Part shown: positions 34,672-43,708 of the stretch, one piece after another | How the letters are laid out: each line of letters begins with the position of its first letter | Position numbering within the stretch: the stretch's first letter is position 1 | Assembly: GCF_000423525.1 (NCBI RefSeq) | Contig: NZ_AUID01000017.1 | Span: 1 to 64,000 of the forward strand | Reading direction: 5' to 3' | Source of the DNA: Proteocatella sphenisci DSM 23131 | Lineage (GTDB): Bacteria > Bacillota > Clostridia > Peptostreptococcales > Filifactoraceae | Length of the DNA: 64,000 nt | The notes under the pieces: generated by a model | Seen by the model: the letters and a program-made list of their open reading frames with translations, nothing else | Database searches by the model: none | Told to the model about the DNA's origin: nothing | Translations under genes and position numbers: made by a program

Positions 34672-35622
34672 CTAAATTACTTTTATACAAAAATCTGCGC
34701 ATTCTTTTGCACAATACGTGCATAGGATACATTTATCATGATCTACTACTGCTTTATTCTCAATTAGTTTAATTGCACCATAATTGCATCTTTTTACGCA
34801 CTTTCCACATCCAATGCACCAGTCATTTATAAGAAGTTTTCTATTTACATTTTTTAAATTTTCCTTTAAAGAAGCATCCACATAGCCCCTATCAAACATC
34901 TGTACATTGGCAAGAATTTCTTCTTTGGATTGCATCCCAATCGCAATAGAGTCAATGTATTGCTTTTCAAGCACATATTTTAGTGATTCTTCGTAGGTGT
35001 CAATTAAATTTCCACCTCCCAAAGGTTTCATCGAATATACACCCAATCCTTTATTTTTAGCTTCAATAATAGCTTGATACATTTCTTCTTTTTCTCCGTC
35101 ACCAATACCAATTGAGGCTTTATTAAAAAGCGGGTGCACTACATCTACATAGCCCGACTTTATTGCACCCTTAACGCCAGCAATATTATGTGTCGAAATA
35201 CCAAAAGATCTTATATATCCTTTTTCTTTCATCTTTAAAAAATATTCTGTTGCCTCATAGTGACCCCTGAGTGTATGTTCACTCTCTTGTTCATGAAGCA
35301 AAAATCCATCTATATAATCTATTCCAATTTCATCGAAAGCTTGTTTCAAAGCTTCTTCAGCCAGCTTTTTCGTATATGCATAGGTTTTTGTAAATATTAC
35401 AAATTTTGATCGTTCTATTTTTTTTAAGGATTCTCTTATATATTTGTAAGTACCATAACTTTGGGCTGTATCAATAAAGTTAACCCCCTGGTCAAAGGCA
35501 TTACAAATAAGTTCGCTTCCTTTATCCAATGACATATCGGTTTGCATGGGCCCCAGCGTGAGGGACCCATAACAAAGCTTTGAAACTTCAATTCCTGTCT
35601 TGCCCAAATTATTATATAACAT
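34672..35622 (-). CDS. Aldo/keto reductase with C-terminal 2[4Fe-4S] ferredoxin domain
   Basis: A 316-residue protein. The reductase barrel (residues 1-255) carries NFIDTAQSYGTYKYI, FTKTYAY and GFLLHEQES, giving the Asp, Tyr, Lys and His of the active site. The tail is a bacterial ferredoxin with CIGCGKCVKRCNYGAI and CILCTYCAKECADFC. It may pass electrons between ferredoxin and a carbonyl substrate. It overlaps ireB by one base, inside a translation and DNA-repair operon where its metabolic role is not obvious. Confidence 0.87.
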   Translation of the reverse strand: MLYNNLGKTGIEVSKLCYGSLTLGPMQTDMSLDKGSELICNAFDQGVNFIDTAQSYGTYKYIRESLKKIERSKFVIFTKTYAYTKKLAEEALKQAFDEIGIDYIDGFLLHEQESEHTLRGHYEATEYFLKMKEKGYIRSFGISTHNIAGVKGAIKSGYVDVVHPLFNKASIGIGDGEKEEMYQAIIEAKNKGLGVYSMKPLGGGNLIDTYEESLKYVLEKQYIDSIAIGMQSKEEILANVQMFDRGYVDASLKENLKNVNRKLLINDWCIGCGKCVKRCNYGAIKLIENKAVVDHDKCILCTYCAKECADFCIKVI

Positions 35623-35882
35623 TATTTTCCTTCAACGTATGCTCTTATAATTTCTTCGAGTAGTTCGTCTCTTTCGAATTTTCTTATTAAACTTCTGGCA
35701 TTGTTGTGGCTTGTGATGTAGCTTGGGTCTCCTGAAAGAAAATATCCAACCAATTGGTTTACAGGATTATAACCTTTTTCAGTCAACGCCTTGTAAACTT
35801 TTTCTACTATTTCTCTCTCTGAAAATTCATTTTCTTTTTGTGCTTCGAATTTCATAGTGAAATCCATATTGTTATTATCCAT
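35622..35882 (-). CDS. ireB: IreB family regulatory phosphoprotein
   Basis: An 86-residue member of UPF0297/IreB. In Enterococcus it is phosphorylated on Thr by the kinase IreK and tunes cell-wall stress resistance. The signature [20 protein letters not shown] and [20 protein letters not shown] is intact. It lies between alaS and ruvX as in most Firmicutes, 11 bp after alaS. Confidence 0.93.
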   Translation of the reverse strand: MDNNNMDFTMKFEAQKENEFSEREIVEKVYKALTEKGYNPVNQLVGYFLSGDPSYITSHNNARSLIRKFERDELLEEIIRAYVEGK

Positions 35883-35893
35883 AAAAATACCTC

Positions 35894-38530
35894 CTAATCG
35901 GCAATGAGTGCACTTGCAATATCTAAAACCGAATTCATTGAATCTTCAAGTTTTTCAGAGTTTTTACCTCCAGCTTGGGCAAAATTCGGCTTTCCGCCAC
36001 CGCCGCCACCGGCTATGGCAGCAACTTCTTTAACAATTTTACCTGCATGAGCTCCACGAGATTGAGCCATTTTTCCTGCTGCACAAACAAAATTAATCTT
36101 TCCTTCTGATTCACTGGCTAATAAAACAACCATATTATCATCTCTATCTATAAGCAATTCAGCAGTATTTCTCAAATCTTCGGCTGACATATCTTTAAAA
36201 GATTTTCTTACCAGTTTGATTCCTTTGAATTTTTCTGCTGTATTAATTAAATCCGCCATTTGAGATATAGCAATATCTTTCTTTAATTTCTCGATTTCTT
36301 TTTTATAATTTCTGTTTTCTTCAACTATTTGTTCAAGTCTGGAAATCACTGTTATCTCTTTACATTTTAGTATATCAGTGATAGCGTTTAATTTCAATTC
36401 TTTTTCTTTAAGATAATCCATGACACCTTTTCCAGTAACAGCCTCTATCCTTCTTGTTCCAGCTGCTACACCGTTTTCTGACAGTATTTTGAATCCCATT
36501 ATTTCTGAAGTATTGTCAACATGGGTTCCTCCACAAAGCTCCATAGAAAAATCTCCCATGCTTACAACTCTGACTTCGTTGCCATATTTTTCATCAAACT
36601 GCGCGGTAGCACCTGCCTTTTTCGCATCTTTAATAGACATATGCTCTTGTTTCACTTTATATGATTTTAATATGGCATTATTTACAATTTCAGATATACT
36701 ATCCAGTTCCTGCTCTGTAAGCGCCTCAAAATGGGTGAAATCAAACCTTAACCTGTTGTCATTAACATAAGACCCCGCTTGCGCCACGTGCTCTCCCAGG
36801 ACCATTTTTAGTGCTCTGTGGAGCAAGTGCGTCGCACTGTGGTTGGCCTGAATACTTTTTCTCTTAACTTCTTCAATTTGAGCTTTGAGCGAATCTCCCA
36901 CTTTAAGTTGTCCACGATTTACTTCAACCTTATGAATAACAACTGTGCCCGTACTTTTTTGTGTGTCCACAATACATGCATCGACTTCACTTGAGGACAA
37001 CTTACCTTTATCTCCTACCTGACCTCCACCTTCTGCATAAAAAGGTGTTTTATCAAATATCACAATTCCTTTTTCTCCAGCTTTCACAACGTCTGATCCA
37101 TCACTTGCATTGTTTATATACAAAACTTTAACATCTGCCTGTGTAGATTCATACCCAACGAATTCTGTAGTTATGTCTGAAGGTATGTCAAGATTGTCTT
37201 TTTTCCATCCTTCATTCTCTTGATTTAATCTTGCAGTCCTTGCTTTTTCTCTTTGTCCATCCATAAGTCTTTCAAACTCTTCTCGGTCTACCCTTTTAGA
37301 ATTTTCTTGTAGTATTTCCTCAGTCATTTCGATTGGGAACCCAAATGTATCATATAATTTAAAGGCATCTTCTCCTGAAAGTACTTCGAATTTATTATTA
37401 TCAAGATTTTTCATTAAATCTTCAAGTATAGTAAGGCCTTGATCTATGGTTTCAATAAATTTTTGTTCTTCAATTAAGATTATCTTTTTAATATATTCTT
37501 TCTTCTCAGCAAGTTCAGGGTACGCCTCTTCAAATTCAGCAATTACAACGTCGCACAAGTCACAAAGGAATTCTTGATTTATGCCAAGCAGTTTCCCATG
37601 TCTTGCAGCTCTTCTTAAAAGCCTTCTCAAAATGTAACCTCTTCCTTCGTTTGATGGAAGTATACCATCGCAGAGCATAAAAGTGACCGCTCTTACGTGG
37701 TCAGTAACAATTCTGATAGATATGTCATTTTGAGGATTTTTATTATATTCTTTGCCTGATATTAAACAGACCTGGTCTCTTATGCTTTTCATTGTGTCTA
37801 TATCAAAAATACTATCTACGCCTTGCATTATGCACGCAATTCTTTCAAGACCCATGCCAGTATCAATATTGGGGTTTTCCAGTCTGTTATAATTTCCCTG
37901 TTCGTCTTTGTCAAATTGGGTAAAGACAAGATTCCAAAACTCAAGAAATCTGTCACATTCACATCCTGGCTTGCATGAATCTGAACCACATCCGTACTTT
38001 TCGCCTCTGTCAATATATATCTCTGAGCAAGGGCCACAAGGTCCAGTCCCAGTTCCAATCTCCCAAAAGTTATCTTCTTTACCAAGTTTTACTATGCGGT
38101 CTCTGGAAACTCCAATTTTTTGCGCCCATATCTCCAGAGCTTCATCATCTTCTTCGTATACAGTAACCCAAAGTAGCTCTGGATTTAGCTTAAGGTGTTC
38201 AGTAACAAACTCCCAGGCCCACTTTGTCGCTTCATCCTTGAAATAATCACCAAAAGAAAAATTTCCAAGCATTTCAAAAAATGTAGCATGCCTTGCTGTT
38301 ATCCCAACGTTTTCAATGTCTCCTGTTCTTATACATTTTTGGCAGCTTACTATTCTTTTGCTTGGCGGTGTCTCTGTTCCAATAAAATAATTTTTCATTG
38401 GAGCCATTCCTGCATTTATAAGTAGTAAACTTTTGTCATTTATTGGAACGAGCGGAAAACTCTCCTGTAAATAGTGCTCTTTTTCTTTAAAAAAATCAAG
38501 AAATGCCGATCTGATTTCATTTACTTTCAT
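35894..38530 (-). CDS. alaS: Alanine-tRNA ligase
   Basis: An 878-residue class II synthetase charging tRNA-Ala. The catalytic core includes PTEC-like N-terminal sequence [13 protein letters not shown] and [11 protein letters not shown]. The editing domain has the zinc ligands HSATHLLH and [12 protein letters not shown]. The C-terminal glycine-rich [15 protein letters not shown] and DALA domain are present. The length is full. It is controlled by the T-box leader at 38553-38788 and heads a six-gene operon. An ACAGGAGG-like site precedes the ATG. Confidence 0.96.
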   Translation of the reverse strand: MKVNEIRSAFLDFFKEKEHYLQESFPLVPINDKSLLLINAGMAPMKNYFIGTETPPSKRIVSCQKCIRTGDIENVGITARHATFFEMLGNFSFGDYFKDEATKWAWEFVTEHLKLNPELLWVTVYEEDDEALEIWAQKIGVSRDRIVKLGKEDNFWEIGTGTGPCGPCSEIYIDRGEKYGCGSDSCKPGCECDRFLEFWNLVFTQFDKDEQGNYNRLENPNIDTGMGLERIACIMQGVDSIFDIDTMKSIRDQVCLISGKEYNKNPQNDISIRIVTDHVRAVTFMLCDGILPSNEGRGYILRRLLRRAARHGKLLGINQEFLCDLCDVVIAEFEEAYPELAEKKEYIKKIILIEEQKFIETIDQGLTILEDLMKNLDNNKFEVLSGEDAFKLYDTFGFPIEMTEEILQENSKRVDREEFERLMDGQREKARTARLNQENEGWKKDNLDIPSDITTEFVGYESTQADVKVLYINNASDGSDVVKAGEKGIVIFDKTPFYAEGGGQVGDKGKLSSSEVDACIVDTQKSTGTVVIHKVEVNRGQLKVGDSLKAQIEEVKRKSIQANHSATHLLHRALKMVLGEHVAQAGSYVNDNRLRFDFTHFEALTEQELDSISEIVNNAILKSYKVKQEHMSIKDAKKAGATAQFDEKYGNEVRVVSMGDFSMELCGGTHVDNTSEIMGFKILSENGVAAGTRRIEAVTGKGVMDYLKEKELKLNAITDILKCKEITVISRLEQIVEENRNYKKEIEKLKKDIAISQMADLINTAEKFKGIKLVRKSFKDMSAEDLRNTAELLIDRDDNMVVLLASESEGKINFVCAAGKMAQSRGAHAGKIVKEVAAIAGGGGGGKPNFAQAGGKNSEKLEDSMNSVLDIASALIAD

Positions 38531-38552
38531 AACTTACCTCCTGTGTATATGT

Positions 38553-38788
38553 TAAAAAGCCCCTATGAGAATAATCTCATAAGGGCGAAATTTCGCGGTA
38601 CCACCTTATTTGTTCAAATGAACATCTCCAGATTATAACGTCATCAACGCATTGCTTTCACAACGAAACTCCAAGGTAGCTTCATAATATTACTGTAGAG
38701 ATTCTCATCACCCATCTCTTTTCTGTAATCAGCGAATAAAATTACTGGTCCTCTTCATAGTAGCATAATATATTATTATTTACTTATA
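38553..38788 (-). promoter_or_regulatory. T-box riboswitch leader of alaS
   Basis: A T-box element AAGGTGGTACCGCG (38594-38607) lies before a strong terminator hairpin (about 38555-38586) with a T tract. Its UGGU bulge pairs with a tRNA 3' end having discriminator A. Upstream, GATTAC/GTAAT and AGAGAT/ATCTCT arms form Stem I. A GCT (Ala) triplet at 38678-38680 on the 3' side is the likely specifier. Uncharged tRNA-Ala should favour antitermination. The leader fills the 308-bp gap between alaS and iscU. Confidence 0.92.
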
Positions 38789-38794
38789 ATATAT

Positions 38795-38821
38795 ATTATA
38801 ACATCTTTATTGATTTTTCAA
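38795..38821 (-). promoter_or_regulatory. Possible promoter of the alaS operon
   Basis: TATAAT (38795-38800) with TTGAAA (38816-38821) only 15 bp upstream. It is placed correctly to start the T-box leader, but the short spacing lowers confidence. Confidence 0.45.
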
Positions 38822-38838
38822 TAGGAATTTTTGAATAA

Positions 38839-39276
38839 TTAGTCTTCTTCTTCTTCGCCATGATCATGGTCTTCTACTATTTCAACATCAGTAAGCCCCG
38901 GTATTACTTTATTGTTTTTTATAGCGTAATCTCTTATTGCTTTTTTAATTGCCTGTTCGGCAAGTACTGAACAGTGCATCTTGACTGGTGGCAGTCCTCC
39001 CAAAGCATTAGCTACTTCTTTATTTGTAAGATCAAGAGCTTCATAAATAGTTTTGCCTTTAATCATCTCCGTTGACATGCTTGAGCTTGCTATAGCAGAT
39101 CCGCATCCAAAAGTTTTGAATTTAACATCTAATATAACGTCATTTTCAATTCTCAGATATATCTTCATTATATCCCCACATCTTGGGTTTCCAACCTCGC
39201 CAACCCCATCCGCATTCTCAATATCTCCTACATTACGTGGATTCGAAAAGTGATCCATTACTTCTTTTGTATACAT
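38839..39276 (-). CDS. iscU: Iron-sulfur cluster scaffold protein IscU/NifU-like
   Basis: A 145-residue scaffold on which [2Fe-2S] and [4Fe-4S] clusters are assembled. The three ligand cysteines are in NPRCGDIMK, FGCGSAIASSS and KMHCSVLAEQAI. The C-terminal tail ends in a His- and Glu-rich stretch (DHDHGEEEED). It directly follows iscS, overlapping its end, and is the last gene of the iscR-iscS-iscU operon. No HscA, HscB or ferredoxin gene follows, as is usual in clostridia. Confidence 0.94.
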   Translation of the reverse strand: MYTKEVMDHFSNPRNVGDIENADGVGEVGNPRCGDIMKIYLRIENDVILDVKFKTFGCGSAIASSSMSTEMIKGKTIYEALDLTNKEVANALGGLPPVKMHCSVLAEQAIKKAIRDYAIKNNKVIPGLTDVEIVEDHDHGEEEED

Positions 39277-40466
39277 TATTTATTTTCTCCCTTCTGAAAC
39301 GCCTCATATAAAGGTGACATTGATCTTAATCTTTCTACAATCACCGGTAATTTTTCCAGTACATACTCTATGTCCTCATCAGTTGTGAAATCTGACAAAC
39401 TTAATCTCAATGATCCATGTGCAATTTCATGAGTTAGTCCTAAAGACATAAGGACGTGAGAAGGATCCAAGGCTCCTGATGTACATGCCGAACCGCTTGA
39501 ACCTGCAATCCCTACCATATCCAAACTTAGTAAAAGAGCTTCTCCTTCTATGAATCTGAAACAAAAACTTGCAATTGTAGATAGTCTTTGTTCTCTATCT
39601 CCAGTGACTATAGTATGAGGAATCTTCTCTAATACACCCTTTATGAGTTTATCCCTAAGTTCTGTTATACGCTTTGTATGATCGTTTAAATTCTCAAATG
39701 CCAGTTCACAGGCCTTTCCAATAGCAGCTATCCCTGCCGTGTTTTCCGTTCCTGCTCTAAGTTTTCTTTCTTGTGCTCCACCATGTATAAGATTGTGTAT
39801 TTTTATTCCTTTTTTAATGTAAAGCGCTCCAACACCCTTAGGTGCATAAATTTTATGCCCTGAAAGTGAAAGCATATCTATATTCATTTCATTTACGTCT
39901 ATTTCTATATTTCCAACAGCCTGCACAGCATCAGTATGGAACAATATTTTATTTTCTCTTGATATTTCACCTATTTGTTTTATTGGTTGAATAGTCCCTA
40001 TCTCATTATTTGCAAACATAATGGAAATTAATATTGTCGTAGGTCTAATTGATGATTTTAGCTCATCAATATTTATCATTCCTTTATCGTTTACATCCAG
40101 ATAAGTAACTTCAAATCCATGAAATTTTTCAAGATATTCACATGTATGAAGTACAGCATGATGTTCTATCTTTGATGTTATTATATGATTTCCTTTATTC
40201 TTTAAAGCAAATGCAGTCCCTTTTATAGCCCAGTTGTCTGCTTCAGAACCACCTGCTGTAAAATATACTTCATTAGATTGTGCTCCTATGAGTTTTGCTA
40301 CACTTTGTCTGGATTTTTCTACCAGAGGTTTTACATCTTGTCCAAACTGGTGGATGCTGGATGGATTTCCATGGTAATTTTTTAAAACATCTACCATTTC
40401 ATTTATTACTTCATCTTTTACTGGAGTAGTGGCAGAATTATCCAAATATACTCTTCTAAATTCCAT
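39276..40466 (-). CDS. iscS: Cysteine desulfurase
   Basis: A 396-residue PLP enzyme supplying sulfur for iron-sulfur clusters. YLDNSATTP opens the protein, HHAVLH carries the cofactor-stacking His, SLSGHKIYAPKGVGAL holds the Schiff-base Lys, and GSSGSACTSG has the persulfide-forming Cys. The ATG at 40466 follows AAGGAG; a longer reading would overlap iscR. It lies between iscR and iscU. Confidence 0.94.
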   Translation of the reverse strand: MEFRRVYLDNSATTPVKDEVINEMVDVLKNYHGNPSSIHQFGQDVKPLVEKSRQSVAKLIGAQSNEVYFTAGGSEADNWAIKGTAFALKNKGNHIITSKIEHHAVLHTCEYLEKFHGFEVTYLDVNDKGMINIDELKSSIRPTTILISIMFANNEIGTIQPIKQIGEISRENKILFHTDAVQAVGNIEIDVNEMNIDMLSLSGHKIYAPKGVGALYIKKGIKIHNLIHGGAQERKLRAGTENTAGIAAIGKACELAFENLNDHTKRITELRDKLIKGVLEKIPHTIVTGDREQRLSTIASFCFRFIEGEALLLSLDMVGIAGSSGSACTSGALDPSHVLMSLGLTHEIAHGSLRLSLSDFTTDEDIEYVLEKLPVIVERLRSMSPLYEAFQKGENK

Positions 40467-40491
40467 ATCTTTGTCTCCTTTATAGTTAAAA

Positions 40492-40908
40492 TTATATATT
40501 TTTATCAAGCATATCTTGAAGTGTTATAGAGTCTACACACTGGTCTATACTGGTTTTCATTTTTTCCCATACAACTTTCGTGACACAGTCTTCAGCATTT
40601 AAACAAGCTGAGTCAGAGTCTTCTAAAACACAATTCGATGGAGCAAAAGATCCTTCAAGGCTTCTTAGTACATTTCCAACCGTTATTTCATCTGGGTGTT
40701 TAGCCAAAAAATAACCGCCTTGGGCCCCCCTTACACTCTTTATAAGACCATGCTTTTTAAGTACTGAGAATATTTGTTCAAGATATAATTCTGATACACC
40801 TATTTTTTCAGCAACAAACTTTACAGGCATAGGAGAGTTTTCATCAGCTAACATAGCCAGTTGATGCATTGCTTTTAATCCGTACCTACCTTTGGTGGAT
40901 AATTTCAA
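40492..40908 (-). CDS. iscR: Rrf2 family regulator, IscR-like
   Basis: A 138-residue Rrf2 winged-helix protein. The DNA-binding part (LSTKGRYGLKAMHQLA, SELYLEQIFSVLKKHGLI, RGAQGGYFLAK) is followed by C93, C102 and C108, placed like the [2Fe-2S] ligands of IscR. It should sense cluster supply and repress its own isc operon. The start is a TTG with AAAGGGG upstream. A perfect palindrome overlaps its transcription start. Confidence 0.88.
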   Translation of the reverse strand: MKLSTKGRYGLKAMHQLAMLADENSPMPVKFVAEKIGVSELYLEQIFSVLKKHGLIKSVRGAQGGYFLAKHPDEITVGNVLRSLEGSFAPSNCVLEDSDSACLNAEDCVTKVVWEKMKTSIDQCVDSITLQDMLDKNI

Positions 40909-40938
40909 TTAAATCCCCCTTTCGGTTATAATTAATTC

Positions 40939-40953
40939 ATAGTAATTTACTAT
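40939..40953. promoter_or_regulatory. Palindromic operator of the isc operon
   Basis: ATAGTAA-T-TTACTAT, a perfect 7-1-7 palindrome, lies 6 bp downstream of the -10 box. Rrf2 regulators of Firmicutes recognise ATAGTA-type dyads. A further half-site TACTAT is at 40975-40980 in the promoter spacer. Confidence 0.7.
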
Positions 40954-40959
40954 ACTTTA

Positions 40960-40989
40960 ATTATAATACAATTTTACTATCAAAGTCAA
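40960..40989 (-). promoter_or_regulatory. Promoter of iscR-iscS-iscU
   Basis: TTGACT (40984-40989), 18 bp, TATAAT (40960-40965). The transcription start would fall at the edge of the ATAGTAA palindrome. Confidence 0.7.
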
Positions 40990-40996
40990 TATGTCA

Positions 40997-41506
40997 TTAT
41001 GAAAAATTTTTATATTTTAATCTCTCTATTATATATTTAGAAGTATAGCCCACCAATATTCCCGTTCCAAGCGATATGTACATAAGTACTGGCAAGTAAA
41101 CAAATATAGATATGTTTTTAATAACAAGTGCAGAAACTATGAGTTGTCCTATATTGAAAAATACAGCTCCTACAATACTTACTCCTACAATACTTACTCC
41201 TGGAAAATTTATTTTTTTCATAACGAACATTGCCATCATACTAAGAATTCCACCCGAAATACTGTACATGAACGCAGACATTCCACCACCAAAAATTGAT
41301 GACATTATAATTCTTATCACGAGAATAAAAAATGCGTCATTTATATTGGTCATATATAATAGAGAAAGTGTAATAATATTTGTAAGTCCTAATTTTGCGC
41401 CTGGTGCTATAAAGTAAAGTCCAGGCAACATGGACTCTATAAAATAAAGTATAAGAGAATAGGCTACCATTAGCGCCATAAAAGTAATTTTTCTCGTCTT
41501 TTTCAT
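40997..41506 (-). CDS. Gx transporter family / heptaprenyl diphosphate synthase component I-like membrane protein
   Basis: A 169-residue integral membrane protein with about five helices. YFIAPGAKLGLTNIITLSLLY and the glycine-rich FGGGMSAFMYSISGGILSMMAMF are typical of the PF07456 family, now called Gx transporters and related to ECF-type substrate components. The substrate is unknown. It follows the NusG domain II gene by 8 bp; the two are often neighbours in clostridia and near flavin or quinone genes. Confidence 0.78.
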   Translation of the reverse strand: MKKTRKITFMALMVAYSLILYFIESMLPGLYFIAPGAKLGLTNIITLSLLYMTNINDAFFILVIRIIMSSIFGGGMSAFMYSISGGILSMMAMFVMKKINFPGVSIVGVSIVGAVFFNIGQLIVSALVIKNISIFVYLPVLMYISLGTGILVGYTSKYIIERLKYKNFS

Positions 41507-41514
41507 ATTATCTC

Positions 41515-41901
41515 CTAACTTGCGACAGCATCAATCTCGTTCTCTGAATCCCCTGATTCTGAATCATTTTCAATTTTTACGTATAATTTGTGAGGCAAAC
41601 ATACTATCATTTCTCCACCCCTTGATATTTCATGAGATTTTATACATAATTCATCATGGCAGTTGGCTTCTATCATGCTCACCTTACTATTTTTTATATT
41701 TATTATGTTTATTTCACCTTCTTTTTCTATTCTTATTGTTTTTTCATAATTTTCATCAATTTTATATCTGTGTATTTCTTTACCATCTTGAACTATGATT
41801 ACAGTTTTTGTGTCATCCAGTTTTCCGGTACTGACATAATGACCAAATATTATTGCCATCATAAAGACAATGATAATAATTATTATATCTCCTTTTTTCA
41901 T
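41515..41901 (-). CDS. NusG domain II-containing membrane-anchored protein
   Basis: A 128-residue protein. One N-terminal transmembrane helix (residues 5-22) is followed by an extracytoplasmic NusG domain II-like beta domain with GKEIHRYKID, ANCHDELCIKSHEISRGGE and MIVCLPHKLYVKIE. The two conserved Cys pairs in CHDELC and the CLPHKL phrase are typical. It is not the transcription factor NusG. Role unknown; coupled to the Gx transporter gene. Confidence 0.83.
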   Translation of the reverse strand: MKKGDIIIIIIVFMMAIIFGHYVSTGKLDDTKTVIIVQDGKEIHRYKIDENYEKTIRIEKEGEINIINIKNSKVSMIEANCHDELCIKSHEISRGGEMIVCLPHKLYVKIENDSESGDSENEIDAVAS

Positions 41902-41935
41902 TTTATACCTTTCCTAAGTAAAATAATAATACTAA

Positions 41936-41960
41936 AGCTGAAGTTTTATTCACTTCAGCT
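41936..41960 (-). terminator. Weak terminator-like hairpin
   Basis: AGCTGAAG and CTTCAGCT pair around 9 nt, 15 bp beyond the Na/Pi cotransporter stop. The following T content is modest, so termination may be partial. Confidence 0.5.
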
Positions 41961-41974
41961 CAGTATTTTTATAT

Positions 41975-43588
41975 TTATACTATTGAATTAACAACAGAAT
42001 CTGCAATATTAGTTGCATGGTCGGAAATTCTTTCCAGGTTGCTTATTACATCAAGGAACATTATTCCAGACTCAGGATTACACATATTATTATTCAGTCT
42101 GTATATATGACCAGCTCTACATGATTTCTCCATTATATCAACTTGTTCTTCTAATTCTCTTACTCTTTTAGCTATTTCAAGATCACCTGTTCTCATAGCG
42201 TCGAGAGAAGATTCAACTGCATAAAGCACTTTATCAACCATATCTAAAAGTTCATCTTTTGATTCTGATGAATAAGGTAAGTTGTTCTCAATTGAGTTTT
42301 CTGCCAACTCTGCAATATTTTCAGCGTGGTCACCTATTCTTTCAAGGTCATTTACTGTATTAAACAGCCCATCTACCACTACGCGATCTTCTAGTGATAT
42401 TTCTGCATTAGAAAGATGTATCAGATAGTCTATAATTTCTCTTTCCATCTTATTTATGTCTTTTTCGTATTTAAAAACACTTTCAACTTTTGCTGCATCT
42501 TTTTCTATAAAACCTTCTACTGCTATCTGGACACTGTTTTTTGCAAGAATTCCCATATTTATACATTCTTTAAAGGCACTTTCAAGTGCGATTGAAGGAG
42601 TCTCAAGCATACGTTTATCTAAGTGTGTAACCATTCCAACAACCTCATCCTCACCACTTGGTATAACGAATTCAGCAAATTTAACAATAAAATTAGCAAT
42701 TGGGAACTGTATAATTACGTTTATTATATTAAACAGTGTATGGGCATTTGCAATTTGTCTTGTTACATCAGTGGGATTAAGCTGAGTTACAATATAGGTT
42801 ATGGGAACATTTAGGACAAATGCGAATATCAGGGTTCCAATAACATTGAACGTCAAGTGCATTACTGCTGCTCTTCGAGCATTCTTACTTGCCCCAATAC
42901 TGGATATAAGAGCCGTTGTACAAGTTCCTATATTATCTCCATAAAGAATAGGCAGCGCAGCCGAAAGCGGAAGTAGGCCTTGTGCCGCCAAAGCTATAAG
43001 AATACCTATAGACGCCGAGGAACTCTGAAGTAACAAAGTAAGACCAAAACCCATTAGTATTCCAAGGACTGGATTGCTGCCAAAGTTAACCAGCATATCT
43101 TTAAATGCGGCAATTTCTCTTAATGGCCTCACCGCATCTTTCATATATATCATACCAACAAAGAGAATACCAAAACCAATTAATATATCTGCATAATTCT
43201 TGGATTTGGTTCCTTTCTTGACTATCTGCATTACTATCCCGATTCCAACAGCTACCGGAGCTATATTTTCAAGATTAAAAGATACTAGCTGAGCCGTAAC
43301 AGTAGTACCTACGTTGGCACCCATTATTACTCCTATAGCCTGGCTAAGCTGCATTATTCCTGCATTTACAAAACCAACTACCATGACCGTAGTCGCGGAA
43401 GAACTTTGAATTATAGCGGTAACAAACATACCTACAAAAACAGCAATAAATCTATTTTTTGTAAGCAATCCAATAATTGATTTTAATTTTTCTCCTGCAG
43501 CTCTTTGCAGTCCCGATCCCATCAAGTTCATTCCATAAAGAAACAAACCTAGTCCGGCAACCACTTCCAAAAAGATTGTAAAGTACAT
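41975..43588 (-). CDS. Na+/phosphate cotransporter family protein with PhoU-like domain
   Basis: A 537-residue protein. Two inverted NptA-type repeats carry IIQSSSATTVMVVGFVNAG and LLLQSSSASIGILIALAAQG, the QSSS motifs of the substrate site, within about 8-10 membrane segments. From about residue 340 a cytoplasmic PhoU-like helical domain follows (NDLERIGDHAENIAELAE and LERISDHATNIADSVV). It would import phosphate with sodium. The ATG at 43588 sits behind TTGGAGG. No pst or pho genes are nearby. Confidence 0.9.
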   Translation of the reverse strand: MYFTIFLEVVAGLGLFLYGMNLMGSGLQRAAGEKLKSIIGLLTKNRFIAVFVGMFVTAIIQSSSATTVMVVGFVNAGIMQLSQAIGVIMGANVGTTVTAQLVSFNLENIAPVAVGIGIVMQIVKKGTKSKNYADILIGFGILFVGMIYMKDAVRPLREIAAFKDMLVNFGSNPVLGILMGFGLTLLLQSSSASIGILIALAAQGLLPLSAALPILYGDNIGTCTTALISSIGASKNARRAAVMHLTFNVIGTLIFAFVLNVPITYIVTQLNPTDVTRQIANAHTLFNIINVIIQFPIANFIVKFAEFVIPSGEDEVVGMVTHLDKRMLETPSIALESAFKECINMGILAKNSVQIAVEGFIEKDAAKVESVFKYEKDINKMEREIIDYLIHLSNAEISLEDRVVVDGLFNTVNDLERIGDHAENIAELAENSIENNLPYSSESKDELLDMVDKVLYAVESSLDAMRTGDLEIAKRVRELEEQVDIMEKSCRAGHIYRLNNNMCNPESGIMFLDVISNLERISDHATNIADSVVNSIV

Positions 43589-43708
43589 TATGACCTCCAA
43601 AAATTTTATAATTAAAATACCTTGTCCATTTTAACAAAAAAAGTAAATTAAAGATACAACAATTTGAAAAAATTCGAAAATTTATTAATATCGTTTTTAT
43701 GTCATTTT

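Noticed and set aside
38736-38800. AT-rich palindromic stretch upstream of the alaS leader, considered as a terminator for iscU
   Set aside because: The sequence is low-complexity AT with no GC core. It better fits a promoter region, so the end of the isc transcript remains unassigned.
40997-41901. Gx transporter and NusG domain II pair as part of a flavin-based extracellular electron transfer locus
   Set aside because: None of the other expected genes (flavin transferase, type II NADH dehydrogenase, demethylmenaquinone enzymes) is adjacent.
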